Of a stretch of 6,897 bases of DNA, positions 1-5,862 are shown piece after piece (position 1 is the first letter of the stretch; each line of letters opens with the position of its first letter). The notes under the pieces were generated by a model, which saw only the letters and a list, made by a program, of their open reading frames with translations, searched no databases and was not told where the DNA came from. This DNA comes from Prevotellaceae bacterium (lineage in GTDB: Bacteria > Bacteroidota > Bacteroidia > Bacteroidales > UBA932), in the NCBI GenBank assembly GCA_031285695.1, contig JAITVR010000035.1, forward strand, positions 1-6,897, written 5' to 3'. The position numbers were made by a program, and so were the translations under genes.

Positions 1-229
1 CTATATGTCGGGTAAAAAAATGAAGAGAAAAATCGCCTTCGTACCCTTCAAAAGAAATATGTTCAATTTTTGTAGTGCTTGGCACTTCCCGCATTTTCTT
101 ATCTTGCAGTATTGAGTCATCTTCAAAATCAAAATATATATCAAGCTCCGGGTAATTTCGCAGCGGCTTAATCAAATATTCAATAATTTCTTCGTTTGAA
201 AAACGCAAGCAAGTTTTATCGTTGTTCAT
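1..229 (-). CDS. Hypothetical protein, partial (3' end beyond the left edge)
   Basis: An open frame starts at ATG 229-227 and stays open for 76 codons to the left edge, so the C-terminus is missing. The visible part starts MNNDKTCLRFSNEEIIEYLI, is rich in Asp, Glu and aromatic residues, and shows no signal peptide or membrane helix. A GGAG-like ribosome-binding stretch lies about 7 bases before the ATG. The first 14 bases overlap the end of the upstream 103-residue gene, which suggests translational coupling and a shared transcript. I do not recognise the family. Small acidic proteins coupled to an RPGMYLG-motif protein can be immunity proteins or effector partners, but nothing here demonstrates that. 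Base composition is clearly more AT-rich than the genes on the right. Confidence 0.6.
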   Translation of the reverse strand, partial: MNNDKTCLRFSNEEIIEYLIKPLRNYPELDIYFDFEDDSILQDKKMREVPSTTKIEHISFEGYEGDFSLHFFTRHI

Positions 230-527
230 AGTTATTCTCCGCAAGGAATTGTTCAAAAAGTGTAAAGAAATTATCTAAGGCTTTTTCATCGTCAACGGAG
301 TGATTCAAAATAATGGTATTCCAGCCGGCTGCCGATGAGCCTACTTTATAATACCTCTCAACGAAAGAAGTGAAGTGAAAAAAGAGTGAATCGGCTTTGT
401 TGCTTTGTTCGTACATGCACGATAAAAATCCATCAACATAAACTCGGAGTAAGTCAATCGATTTTTTTCCCAAGTACATTCCGGGGCGCTCTTTCATTAT
501 TAAAATATGTTTGCAGAGAATGTCCAT
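216..527 (-). CDS. Small hypothetical protein with RPGMYLG motif
   Basis: This 103-residue protein starts at ATG 527-525 and ends in TAA. An AAAGGA Shine-Dalgarno-like stretch lies 8-9 bases upstream, which supports the start. Near the N-terminus (about residues 12-21) it reads KERPGMYLGKKS, followed by a predicted helix (LLRVYVDGFLSCMYE). From memory, similar R-P-G-M-Y-L-G openings occur in small uncharacterised proteins, some of them beside secreted-toxin genes, so an immunity-type role is possible but unproven. There is no signal peptide or transmembrane segment. It lies 68 bp downstream of the DUF2695-like gene with no visible terminator or promoter between them, and it overlaps the next gene by 14 bp, so all three may share a transcript. 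Confidence 0.65.
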   Translation of the reverse strand: MDILCKHILIMKERPGMYLGKKSIDLLRVYVDGFLSCMYEQSNKADSLFFHFTSFVERYYKVGSSAAGWNTIILNHSVDDEKALDNFFTLFEQFLAENNYEQR

Positions 528-595
528 TGTGGTGTTCCTTTAATTGCGATAATCAAGTTCTTCTCAAGGGATTTTACATCGTTCCATTCATTCTC

Positions 596-1336
596 TTACA
601 ATACGTTTGAAAGTAACTTGTCCAGCTCCTTTATGTCGCCCTTCATGCGCCTTACTTCGGTGTGCATTACCAAAACCCATTGGGCACTTTTGGGGTAAAC
701 AAAAATAAAGGCCGGAACCCAGCTTTTTGTTTTGACCGAAACAAACTCCAGCTGCTGAATTTGGCCTCGCTCCACCACAAAGTCCAAATCATTATCAATT
801 TTTATTTTTTTACTCCAGTAGCCTTGCAAAAAGCTATCATCGGATAGCTTTGCAGTGGGGAAATCTTTTTCCAGTCGGGCAAATCCGGTGGCGTATCGGT
901 CGGCGTACATTTCTATTTTTTTGCCAATGGTAAATTGGTAGGTAGGCTGCTTGCTCAAAAACACCTCCCGCAGGGTCCATGGCGAGGGAATTTTGCTTAC
1001 CGAAAAGCCAAAGTCGGTGGTGAGCGTGCTCAGCTTTTGCCCCACTTTTAGGGTGGGATAATCATCATCGTCATCTTCCACCTCCGCCTCCTCTATCAGG
1101 CCGCTTTCGACCAGCTGCTCCTCTACGTTCAGCAGCAGCTCGCAGTCACAACCTCCGCCGTGCTCTCTTAGCCATTCCAAAATAGCGGGTATGTTTTTTT
1201 GCCGCTTCTTTTTCAGAAATGCCTCGGTTAGCTTAAGCGTGCGGTCGCAGCTATACTCCGTTTCGTCTAAGTAGTCAAACAGCTCTTTAAAAACCTTTGC
1301 CTTCATGGGCAAATCTTTTTCTTCTATAAAATCCAT
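596..1336 (-). CDS. DUF2695-domain protein with an extra C-terminal domain
   Basis: The 246-residue product starts at ATG 1336 and ends in TAA. Residues about 28-75 carry the pattern I associate with DUF2695: CDRTLKLTEAFL, then an EWLREHGG helix-turn, then CDCELLLNVE at residues 63-72. The paired cysteines there could bind metal, which is inference. An acidic linker (residues 85-92, mostly Glu and Asp) separates this from a C-terminal domain of about 150 residues (95-246). That domain has alternating beta and charged segments such as IEMYADRYATGF and SWVPAFIFVYP, and I do not recognise it. DUF2695 proteins as I know them are short, so the architecture is notable. The protein is probably cytoplasmic, with no signal peptide. 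No TAnnTTTG promoter is visible just upstream, and a terminator for the preceding gene lies 26 bp before the start. Confidence 0.75.
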   Translation of the reverse strand: MDFIEEKDLPMKAKVFKELFDYLDETEYSCDRTLKLTEAFLKKKRQKNIPAILEWLREHGGGCDCELLLNVEEQLVESGLIEEAEVEDDDDDYPTLKVGQKLSTLTTDFGFSVSKIPSPWTLREVFLSKQPTYQFTIGKKIEMYADRYATGFARLEKDFPTAKLSDDSFLQGYWSKKIKIDNDLDFVVERGQIQQLEFVSVKTKSWVPAFIFVYPKSAQWVLVMHTEVRRMKGDIKELDKLLSNVL

Positions 1337-1361
1337 TTTTTATATGTTTAAATATGTAAAT

Positions 1362-1389
1362 AAAAAAAGCGGAATTACAAATTCCGCTT
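1362..1389 (-). terminator. Rho-independent terminator of the antitoxin-like gene
   Basis: Read on the minus strand, AAGCGGAAT pairs perfectly with ATTCCGCTT around a 5-base loop (TTGTA). The stem runs straight into a run of seven T (1368-1362). It lies about 75 bp past the TAG of the antitoxin-like gene and just before the next start codon, so it should separate the two genes' transcripts. Confidence 0.85.
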
Positions 1390-1464
1390 AGCAGGGAAAA
1401 ACCGTGCAAGACACCTACACAATGGATATGTATGTGGATTTAACGTGGGCTAAAGTTGCCTCAT

Positions 1465-1656
1465 CTACGTGCCCCCCTTTAAGAATTGGCTTTTTGCCAT
1501 TTGACGATACGCTTCTTCATCATACACATCGGCATCTTGCACAAAAATAACCACCCGAACACTTTTATCGCGCTGGGCAGTGAGCTCCGATTGCATTCTG
1601 CGGGGTATTAAAATGCTGTTGTCTCTAATTTTTGATTTAAATTCTATGGCTCTCAT
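1465..1656 (-). CDS. Small antitoxin-like protein (63 aa)
   Basis: I place the start at ATG 1656-1654, giving MRAIEFKSKIRDNSILIPRR as the N-terminus. A longer version from TTG 1683 would begin inside the -7 promoter element and is less likely. The text (EFKSKI, then ILIP, then VRVVIFVQDADVYDEEAYRQ) resembles a family of about 70-90 residues that I know as AbrB/MazE-like antitoxin or addiction-module proteins in Bacteroidota and Cyanobacteria. That assignment is from memory and tentative. The usual toxin partner downstream is absent: the next 75 bp are non-coding and end in a terminator. The C-terminus is short and stops three codons after a run of six G; a -1 shift there would add 19 residues. 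It is either a solitary antitoxin or a slightly truncated relic. Confidence 0.65.
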   Translation of the reverse strand: MRAIEFKSKIRDNSILIPRRMQSELTAQRDKSVRVVIFVQDADVYDEEAYRQMAKSQFLKGGT

Positions 1657-1680
1657 GGCTTTTACTATAAATATCGTTGG

Positions 1681-1688
1681 CAAATATA
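1681..1688 (-). promoter_or_regulatory. -7 promoter element TATATTTG for the antitoxin-like gene
   Basis: The minus strand reads TATATTTG, an exact match to the Bacteroidota -7 consensus TAnnTTTG. Transcription would start near 1674 and leave a leader of roughly 18 nt before ATG 1656. A -33 TTTG is not present at the ideal distance; the nearest one (1705-1702) is about 13 bp upstream. The site also argues against the longer TTG start at 1683. Confidence 0.6.
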
Positions 1689-1710
1689 CAACATTTTCTC
1701 ACAAATTACT

Positions 1711-1980
1711 CGTGAGTTGGCTTCTAAAGACCCTCAATTGGCTCCTAAAGGTCGTCAGTTAACTTCTAAACGCCCTCAATTGACTTCTAAAGAACATCAA
1801 TTGACTGCTAAAGGTCGTGAGTTGGCTTCTAAAGAACATCAATCGGCTTCTAAAGGTCATGAGTTGACTTCTAAAGAACATCAATTGACTGCTAAAGGTC
1901 ATGAGTTGGCTTCTAAAGAACATCAATCGGCTCCTAAAGGTCGTGAGTTGACTTCTAAAGACCGTGAACTAACCTCTAAC
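1711..1980. repeat. Minisatellite: twelve 21-bp tandem units plus partial ends
   Basis: From 1717 the + strand is built of 21-bp units close to TTGRCTTCTAAAGRNCRTSAR, with starts at 1717, 1738, 1759 and so on to 1948, then a decayed unit at 1969. The invariant core is CTAAA. One + strand frame is open through the array (1636-1989) and would encode a heptad peptide of the type LTSKEHQ, but it has no ATG or GTG start. Differences between copies fall mostly at first and second codon positions, which is not what protein-level constraint would give. I therefore treat it as non-coding. It lies between the 3' end of the MFS gene and the promoter of the antitoxin-like gene. The 21-bp period is about two turns of B-DNA, so the core recurs on one helix face. 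Confidence 0.9.
1780..1947. repeat. 84-bp higher-order duplication inside the minisatellite
   Basis: Units 4-7 (1780-1863) and units 8-11 (1864-1947) are two copies of one 84-bp block and differ at only three positions by eye. The flanking units 1-3 and 12 are more diverged. This indicates a recent block duplication within an older array. Confidence 0.85.
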
Positions 1981-2020
1981 AACTTTTAAACAACTTCAAA
2001 CAACTCTCAAACTACCTCTA
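1981..2020. repeat. Degenerate 10-bp repeat tail next to the minisatellite
   Basis: Four successive 10-mers, AACTTTTAAA, CAACTTCAAA, CAACTCTCAA and ACTACCTCTA, form an imperfect decamer run directly after the 21-bp array. The period changes from 21 to about 10 bp, close to one helical turn. No open frame or terminator hairpin is visible in it. It fills most of the gap before the MFS stop codon. Confidence 0.5.
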
Positions 2021-2048
2021 ACGCTTCGCAGCTGGCCAAATGGTAAAT

Positions 2049-3245
2049 TTACTCGATTCTATTCTTCCTAAAGTGCGCCACTACCGCGGTGGTAAACACC
2101 ACCAACGATACGGCGGAGCAGGCCGCGCCCAAGCCGTAGGCCACGGGGTAGCCCGAGTGCTGCGTAATGTAGCCGCCGAGGAGCAACCCGAAGCCCACGC
2201 CAAGGTCCCACGAGTTGAGGTAGGTGGCGTTGGCTGTGCCACGCTGGTTGTGGTGAGCAAGGCTCACAAAAAGCGTGTTGTAGGCCGGAAATATGGAGCC
2301 GTAGCTCAGCCCCAGCAGCAGCGCCGAGGCAAAATACACCGCCGAGCCGATAATTGCGCCGTATCCCATAAAAAATTGCGCCGAGGCCAGCAGCAAAAAC
2401 GCCCCTATGGTGCCCGCCGTGCCCACGGTAATCATTTGCGTAAGCTGCCCCCTATCCACCGCGCGGCCGGAGAAAAAGCGGGCGCAAATTAAGCCCACGG
2501 CAAATACGGTAAAGAACCACGCCACGCCGCCCAGCACGTTCAGCTCCTTGCCGTACATGGCCACAAAGGTGGTGGTAATGGCGTAGGGCAGGCTGAGGAA
2601 CATAAGCGCAGCGCCGGCGCGCAGCCCTTTGAGCAGTATAAAGCGGTCGAGCGAAATAACGGTTTTTTCGAGCACGCGCGGCTTGGCAGGCGCCTTTACC
2701 AGCAGGGCAAAAAGCAGCCCCACGGCGCAGGAAATAATGGCGCAGGCAAAAATAACGTTGTAGCTGTAGTAGTCGTGCAAAAAAACGCCCACCATGGGGC
2801 CAAAGGTCATGCTTAGGTTGTTCATCATGCCGTAGTAGCCTATGCCTTCGCCGCGCCGCGACGAGGGAATGATGTCAATCAGCAGCGTGTTGCCGGCAAT
2901 GCTTACCGTACCAAAAATCATGCCGTTTATCAGGCGAATAATTACCACCAACGACAGCGCTGTGGCCAGCGCGTAGCCCAAGTAAACCCATATTATGCAA
3001 AAATAGGCGAGCAAGTACAGCGGTTTGCGCGAGGTAACATCGACCAAGTAGCCCGAAAAAGGGCGCACCAGCAGCACGGTAACAATAACGCAGGCCAGCA
3101 CCGCGCCTATTTGCGAGTTGGTAGTGCCAAAATTTTCGACCAAATAAAAGGGGAAAATCGGCATGAGCAGGTAAAACGAAAAAAACAGCATGAAGTTTGC
3201 AATGCAAACGTAGATGAAGCTTCTTGTGAAGAGTTTATCTTTCAT
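2049..3245 (-). CDS. Major facilitator superfamily (MFS) transporter
   Basis: This 398-residue inner-membrane protein has about twelve hydrophobic helices in two halves, the normal length for an MFS drug/proton antiporter type permease. Visible signatures are motif A after TM2 (GYLVDVTSRK, residues 65-74), a motif B-like RLING (104-108), a motif C-like stretch with GPMVG (149-153), and PSSRRGEGIG (127-136) in the loop before TM5. A weaker motif A echo, SGRAVDRGQL (259-268), occurs in the second half, with a central loop around residues 184-200. The substrate cannot be read from the sequence; multidrug or metabolite efflux are the usual options in this group. Start is ATG 3245 and stop is TAA. 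It follows prfC on the same strand 118 bp downstream with no visible terminator between them, so read-through from prfC is possible. Confidence 0.93.
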   Translation of the reverse strand: MKDKLFTRSFIYVCIANFMLFFSFYLLMPIFPFYLVENFGTTNSQIGAVLACVIVTVLLVRPFSGYLVDVTSRKPLYLLAYFCIIWVYLGYALATALSLVVIIRLINGMIFGTVSIAGNTLLIDIIPSSRRGEGIGYYGMMNNLSMTFGPMVGVFLHDYYSYNVIFACAIISCAVGLLFALLVKAPAKPRVLEKTVISLDRFILLKGLRAGAALMFLSLPYAITTTFVAMYGKELNVLGGVAWFFTVFAVGLICARFFSGRAVDRGQLTQMITVGTAGTIGAFLLLASAQFFMGYGAIIGSAVYFASALLLGLSYGSIFPAYNTLFVSLAHHNQRGTANATYLNSWDLGVGFGLLLGGYITQHSGYPVAYGLGAACSAVSLVVFTTAVVAHFRKNRIE

Positions 3246-3259
3246 AGTTTATATTTTTT

Positions 3260-3291
3260 AGAAAAATAGTAAAACGGTAAAATAGAAAAAT
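3260..3291. repeat. Octamer repeat in the MFS 5' leader
   Basis: Four consecutive 8-mers, AGAAAAAT, AGTAAAAC, GGTAAAAT and AGAAAAAT, lie 15 bp upstream of the MFS start codon. They form an A-rich imperfect tandem repeat of exact 8-bp period. No TAnnTTTG element is visible in this gap. Confidence 0.65.
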
Positions 3292-3324
3292 AGAATTTCT
3301 CCAAAAGGCGCAAGCACCAAAATA

Positions 3325-3357
3325 CTTTTTTTCCTTTTTTCTCTTTTTCTTTTTTCC
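3325..3357. repeat. 33-bp homopyrimidine tract with mirror arms
   Basis: The + strand is pure C/T from 3325 to 3357. It contains mirror-symmetric arms CCTTTTTTC (3333-3341) and CTTTTTTCC (3349-3357) around a CT-only centre. The minus-strand transcript would be all purine here, just after the prfC stop codon at 3364. It does not have the hairpin of an intrinsic terminator. Confidence 0.7.
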
Positions 3358-3363
3358 TGTTTT

Positions 3364-3540
3364 TTACCACTCACTTGTAAAGTAGAACTTAATATCCGGA
3401 AATTTTTCCTGCGCCATTTGCAGCGCGTAGGAGGAGTCGGCAAGGAACACATCGCGGCCGTGCTTGTCCTTGCCCATGTTGGTGTGCTTGCGCTGCATAA
3501 AGTCGGTCAGCTGCGCCTTGTTGTCGCTCTCACTCCATCA
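3364..3540 (-). pseudogene. prfC: prfC C-terminal coding remnant beyond an in-frame UGA
   Basis: Immediately after the UGA (3540-3538) the same frame stays open for 57 codons and ends in TAA (3366-3364). It reads WSESDNKAQL, later GRDVFLADSSYALQMAQEKF, and ends FTSEW. This fits the C-terminus of RF3: the E. coli protein has R-W-V-E at the UGA position and L-R-L-A-Q-E-R-Y-P-D-V near the end, matching ALQMAQEKFPDIKF here. No frame change is needed, so a single codon separates the two parts. If the UGA were sense, the protein would be 526 residues, close to the 529 of E. coli RF3. From memory, relatives in this phylum often have Cys at this spot (KACW), which would make it a one-base TGC/TGT to TGA change. 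Confidence 0.85.
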
Positions 3541-4944
3541 GGCCTTGTGCAGCGCAATGGGTTCCCAACGGCACTTTGCGCCGTACTCGTGCTCAAGCCT
3601 GTATTCAATTACCTCAAACTGAAGTGCGCCTACCGTGCCAATAATTTTTCGTCCGTTGAGCGAGCTTACGAAGAGCTGCGCCACGCCTTCGTCCATCAAT
3701 TGGTCAACGCCCTTGGCCAGCTGCTTCGATTTGAGCGGGTCGGCGTTGTCGATGTAGCGAAACTGCTCGGGCGAAAAGCTGGGAATGCCCTTAAAGCTCA
3801 TTTTTTCGCCCTCGGTAAGCGTGTCACCAATTTTAAAGTTGCCCGTGTCGTGCAGCCCCACAATATCGCCGGGAAAAGCCTCGTCAATCACCGTTTTCTT
3901 TTCGGCCAAAAATGCACTTGGGCTCGAAAATCGCATGGTTTTCCCCTGCCGAACGTGCAAATACGCCTTATTTCTTTCAAAGGTTCCTGAGCAAATTTTG
4001 AGAAAAGCCAAGCGGTCGCGGTGGTTGGGGTCCATGTTGGCGTGAATTTTGAACACAAAGCCCGTGAGCTTTTCCTCAAAGGGGTCCACCGTGCGCTTGT
4101 CGGTAAGGGTGGTGCGCGGATAGGGCGCAATGTCGCAAAAGCTATCGAGCAATTCCTGCACGCCAAAGTTATTCAAAGCCGAGCCGAAAAACACCGGCGC
4201 CGTGCCGCCCGAAAGGTAATCTTCGGTTTCAAAGTTGGGGTACACGCCGCTCAGCAGCTCCACATCATCGCGCAGCTTGTCGGCAAATTTGTCCACATAC
4301 TTTTCCAAGTCGGGCGAGGCTAGGTCGCTTATTTCCACCACATCTTTATCCATGTGCTGCTTATCCTGCGAAAAGAAGAGGTTCAATTTTTTTTGGTACA
4401 AGCTGTACACGCCCTTAAACGTAGAGCCCATGCTGATGGGCCAGGTAAGCGGAATGGTTTTGATGTGCAGCTCTTTTTCCAGCTCGTCGAGCAAATCGAA
4501 GGGGTCGCGCCCCTCGCGGTCGCACTTGTTTACAAACACCATTACGGGCGTGTTGCGCATGCGGCACACGTTCATCAGCTTGCGGGTTTGGGTTTCCACG
4601 CCTTTGGCGGCGTCAATTACCACAATTGCGCTGTCCACCGCCGATAGAGTTCGGTACGTGTCTTCGGCAAAATCTTCGTGGCCGGGCGTATCGAGAATAT
4701 TTATTTGCAAACCTTTGTACTCAAAACCCATCACAGAAGTTGCCACCGAAATGCCGCGCTGCCGCTCAATTTCCATAAAGTCGGAGGTGGCGCCTTTCTT
4801 AATTTTGTTCGATTTTACCGCGCCTGCCACGTGAATGGCGCCGCCAAAAAGCAGCAGCTTTTCCGTAAGGGTTGTTTTACCGCCGTCGGGGTGCGCTATG
4901 ACGGCAAAGGTGCGCCGCCGCTTGATTTCTTTTGATAAATCCAT
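3538..4944 (-). CDS. prfC: Peptide chain release factor 3 (RF3), ended early by UGA
   Basis: RF3 is the translational GTPase that removes RF1 or RF2 from the ribosome after peptide release. Numbering is from ATG 4944, which gives the expected [20 protein letters not shown] start; the upstream TTG at 4959 is less likely. Visible GTPase motifs are the P-loop AHPDGGKTT (17-25), the switch I region with ERQRGISV (60-67), DTPGHEDF (85-92) and NKCD (139-142), with TWPISMG near residue 170. Domains II and III follow normally. As read by the standard code the protein has 468 residues and stops after ALHKA, losing about 57 residues of domain III. The P-loop has Gly where RF3 and EF-G normally have Ala (HPDAGKTT). 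The gene could be a recent pseudogene, carry a sequence error, or be read through. Confidence 0.93.
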   Translation of the reverse strand: MDLSKEIKRRRTFAVIAHPDGGKTTLTEKLLLFGGAIHVAGAVKSNKIKKGATSDFMEIERQRGISVATSVMGFEYKGLQINILDTPGHEDFAEDTYRTLSAVDSAIVVIDAAKGVETQTRKLMNVCRMRNTPVMVFVNKCDREGRDPFDLLDELEKELHIKTIPLTWPISMGSTFKGVYSLYQKKLNLFFSQDKQHMDKDVVEISDLASPDLEKYVDKFADKLRDDVELLSGVYPNFETEDYLSGGTAPVFFGSALNNFGVQELLDSFCDIAPYPRTTLTDKRTVDPFEEKLTGFVFKIHANMDPNHRDRLAFLKICSGTFERNKAYLHVRQGKTMRFSSPSAFLAEKKTVIDEAFPGDIVGLHDTGNFKIGDTLTEGEKMSFKGIPSFSPEQFRYIDNADPLKSKQLAKGVDQLMDEGVAQLFVSSLNGRKIIGTVGALQFEVIEYRLEHEYGAKCRWEPIALHKA

Positions 4945-4949
4945 TCTGA

Positions 4950-5021
4950 TAGTTAACAAGTTTACAGTTTACGAGTTAACTAAGGCGTTTTGTAAACTTG
5001 TTAACTAGTAAACTCGTAAAC
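4950..5021 (-). repeat. Octamer-built inverted repeat in the prfC leader
   Basis: On the minus strand, four octamers of type GTTWACNA (5021-4990) are followed by a 9-nt spacer (4989-4981) and four units of type GTWAACTN (4980-4950, one of them 7 nt). This makes a perfect 17-bp inverted repeat, 5007-4991 with 4966-4950. A second, interleaved pairing of 11 bp joins 5021-5011 with 4977-4967, and the two pairings cross each other. The first hairpin ends five nucleotides before the prfC ATG and would cover the initiation region. The GTTAAC units are themselves palindromes. Confidence 0.8.
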
Positions 5022-5034
5022 GATTTTTAGCGTG

Positions 5035-5042
5035 CAAAGGTA
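5035..5042 (-). promoter_or_regulatory. -7 promoter element TACCTTTG for prfC
   Basis: The minus strand reads TACCTTTG, an exact TAnnTTTG match, followed by GCACGC. A start near 5028 would give a leader of about 84 nt that contains the whole octamer inverted repeat. I found no TTG at the usual -33 distance, so the call rests on the -7 match and its position. Confidence 0.55.
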
Positions 5043-5126
5043 CTAAAATATGGGTTAGGAAGTTTAGGTGGCCAAGAATATTCTTTCAGCGCATCATTTT
5101 GCTCTTGCGGGCTACAGCTCATAAGC

Positions 5127-5159
5127 AAAAAAAACGCCATGCGGTGTGCACGGCGTTTT
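5127..5159 (-). terminator. Rho-independent terminator of rpsP
   Basis: On the minus strand AAAACGCC (5159-5152) pairs with GGCGTTTT (5138-5131). The stem is extended past one C/A mismatch by TGC/GCA around a 5-nt loop. A run of eight T (5134-5127) follows. It begins 18 bp beyond the rpsP stop codon. Confidence 0.88.
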
Positions 5160-5177
5160 CTTTTGTTGTAGCAAAAT

Positions 5178-5774
5178 TTATTCTGCTGCGGGAGCTTCAG
5201 CTGCTGCTTCTGCAACTTCGGCAGCCGCTTCTTCGGCAGCGGTGGGAGCAGGCGCAGCGGCCTCGGCGGCTTCAGCGGCGGCAGCCTTTGCGGCTTCCTC
5301 CAGCTTAGCCGATTGCTCGGCGCGCTTTTGCCTCAATACTTCGGCCTTGGCTTCCTTTACCTTGGTTTCGGCGCTCATGCGCTTCTTGCCATCTTCGGCC
5401 TTTGCCTGAGCAAGGCTTGAAGTTTTGGCAGAAATTTTACCTTCTTTTTCGCTTACCCAAGCTTGGAACTTTTGCTCGGCAGCCTCGGGCGTAAGTGCGC
5501 CCTTTTTTACACCGCCTTCAAGGTGCTTCTTCAACATTACACCCTTGTAGGACAAAATTGCACGCGTGGTTTCGGTTGGCTGAGCACCCTTGTTGAGCCA
5601 ATCCAACGCCTTGTCGAAGTTCAATTCAACAGTTGCGGGGTTGGTGTTAGGGTCGTAGGTGCCTAACTTTTCAATAAACTTGCCATCGCGTGGCGCCCTG
5701 CTGTCGGCTACCACAATGTGGTAAAAGGGGTGCCCCTTTTTGCCGTGCCTTGCTAATCTGATTTTTGCAGCCAT
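5178..5774 (-). CDS. rpsP: 30S ribosomal protein bS16 with long Ala/Glu-rich tail
   Basis: bS16 binds 16S rRNA and supports assembly of the 30S body. The start is ATG 5774, giving [20 protein letters not shown]; the frame is open further upstream but without family similarity. The bS16 core occupies about residues 1-85, with [20 protein letters not shown] and the [17 protein letters not shown] segment typical of the family. The product is 198 residues against about 80 in E. coli. Residues 90-160 are Lys/Glu-rich and probably helical, and residues 160-198 are almost only Ala and Glu with some Pro. Long extended bS16 proteins are usual in Bacteroidota as far as I recall, so this is a lineage trait rather than a defect. 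The gene stands alone between its own promoter and terminator, divergent from fmt. Confidence 0.96.
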   Translation of the reverse strand: MAAKIRLARHGKKGHPFYHIVVADSRAPRDGKFIEKLGTYDPNTNPATVELNFDKALDWLNKGAQPTETTRAILSYKGVMLKKHLEGGVKKGALTPEAAEQKFQAWVSEKEGKISAKTSSLAQAKAEDGKKRMSAETKVKEAKAEVLRQKRAEQSAKLEEAAKAAAAEAAEAAAPAPTAAEEAAAEVAEAAAEAPAAE

Positions 5775-5813
5775 TTTGTTTTGAAAAAAATTTAAGTTAA
5801 CTAAAACGGTCGG

Positions 5814-5844
5814 CAAAGGTAGAATTTTTCTTGAAATAATACAA
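5814..5844 (-). promoter_or_regulatory. rpsP promoter (TTG -33, TACCTTTG -7)
   Basis: On the minus strand TTG (5844-5842) is followed after 20 bp by TACCTTTG (5821-5814), matching the Bacteroidota arrangement in both sequence and spacing. Transcription would start near 5807 and give a leader of about 33 nt before the rpsP ATG. The whole site lies within the 120-bp divergent gap shared with fmt. Confidence 0.75.
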
Positions 5845-5862
5845 GTTTTCGCCAAAAAAATG

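Noticed and set aside
1711..1980. CRISPR array
   Set aside because: The units are contiguous 21-mers without unique spacers, and no cas gene is present.
1717..1989. Plus-strand 90-codon frame encoding a heptad-repeat peptide
   Set aside because: The only start is a TTG inside the repeat, there is no non-repeat domain, and unit differences fall on first and second codon positions. I list it as a minisatellite.
2040..2492. Plus-strand frame opposite the MFS gene
   Set aside because: It has an odd Arg/Gly/His-rich composition typical of an antisense shadow of a GC-rich membrane protein gene.
3538..3540. Selenocysteine codon in prfC
   Set aside because: I see no convincing SECIS-type hairpin just after the UGA, RF3 is not a known selenoprotein, and no selenocysteine machinery is visible here.
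3538..3540. Genome-wide reassignment of UGA as a sense codon
   Set aside because: No other gene in the window has an internal UGA, and Trp and Cys are encoded by standard codons throughout.
3418..4834. Long plus-strand open frames opposite prfC
   Set aside because: They are shadows of the strongly supported prfC gene on the minus strand and show no family similarity.
4950..5007. Inverted repeat as a terminator or insertion-sequence end
   Set aside because: No T-run follows on either strand as needed for termination, and no transposase or target duplication accompanies it.
5027..5215. Small minus-strand protein with a lipobox-like LLMSC segment
   Set aside because: The frame runs through the rpsP end, its terminator hairpin and the prfC promoter element, so coding is unlikely.
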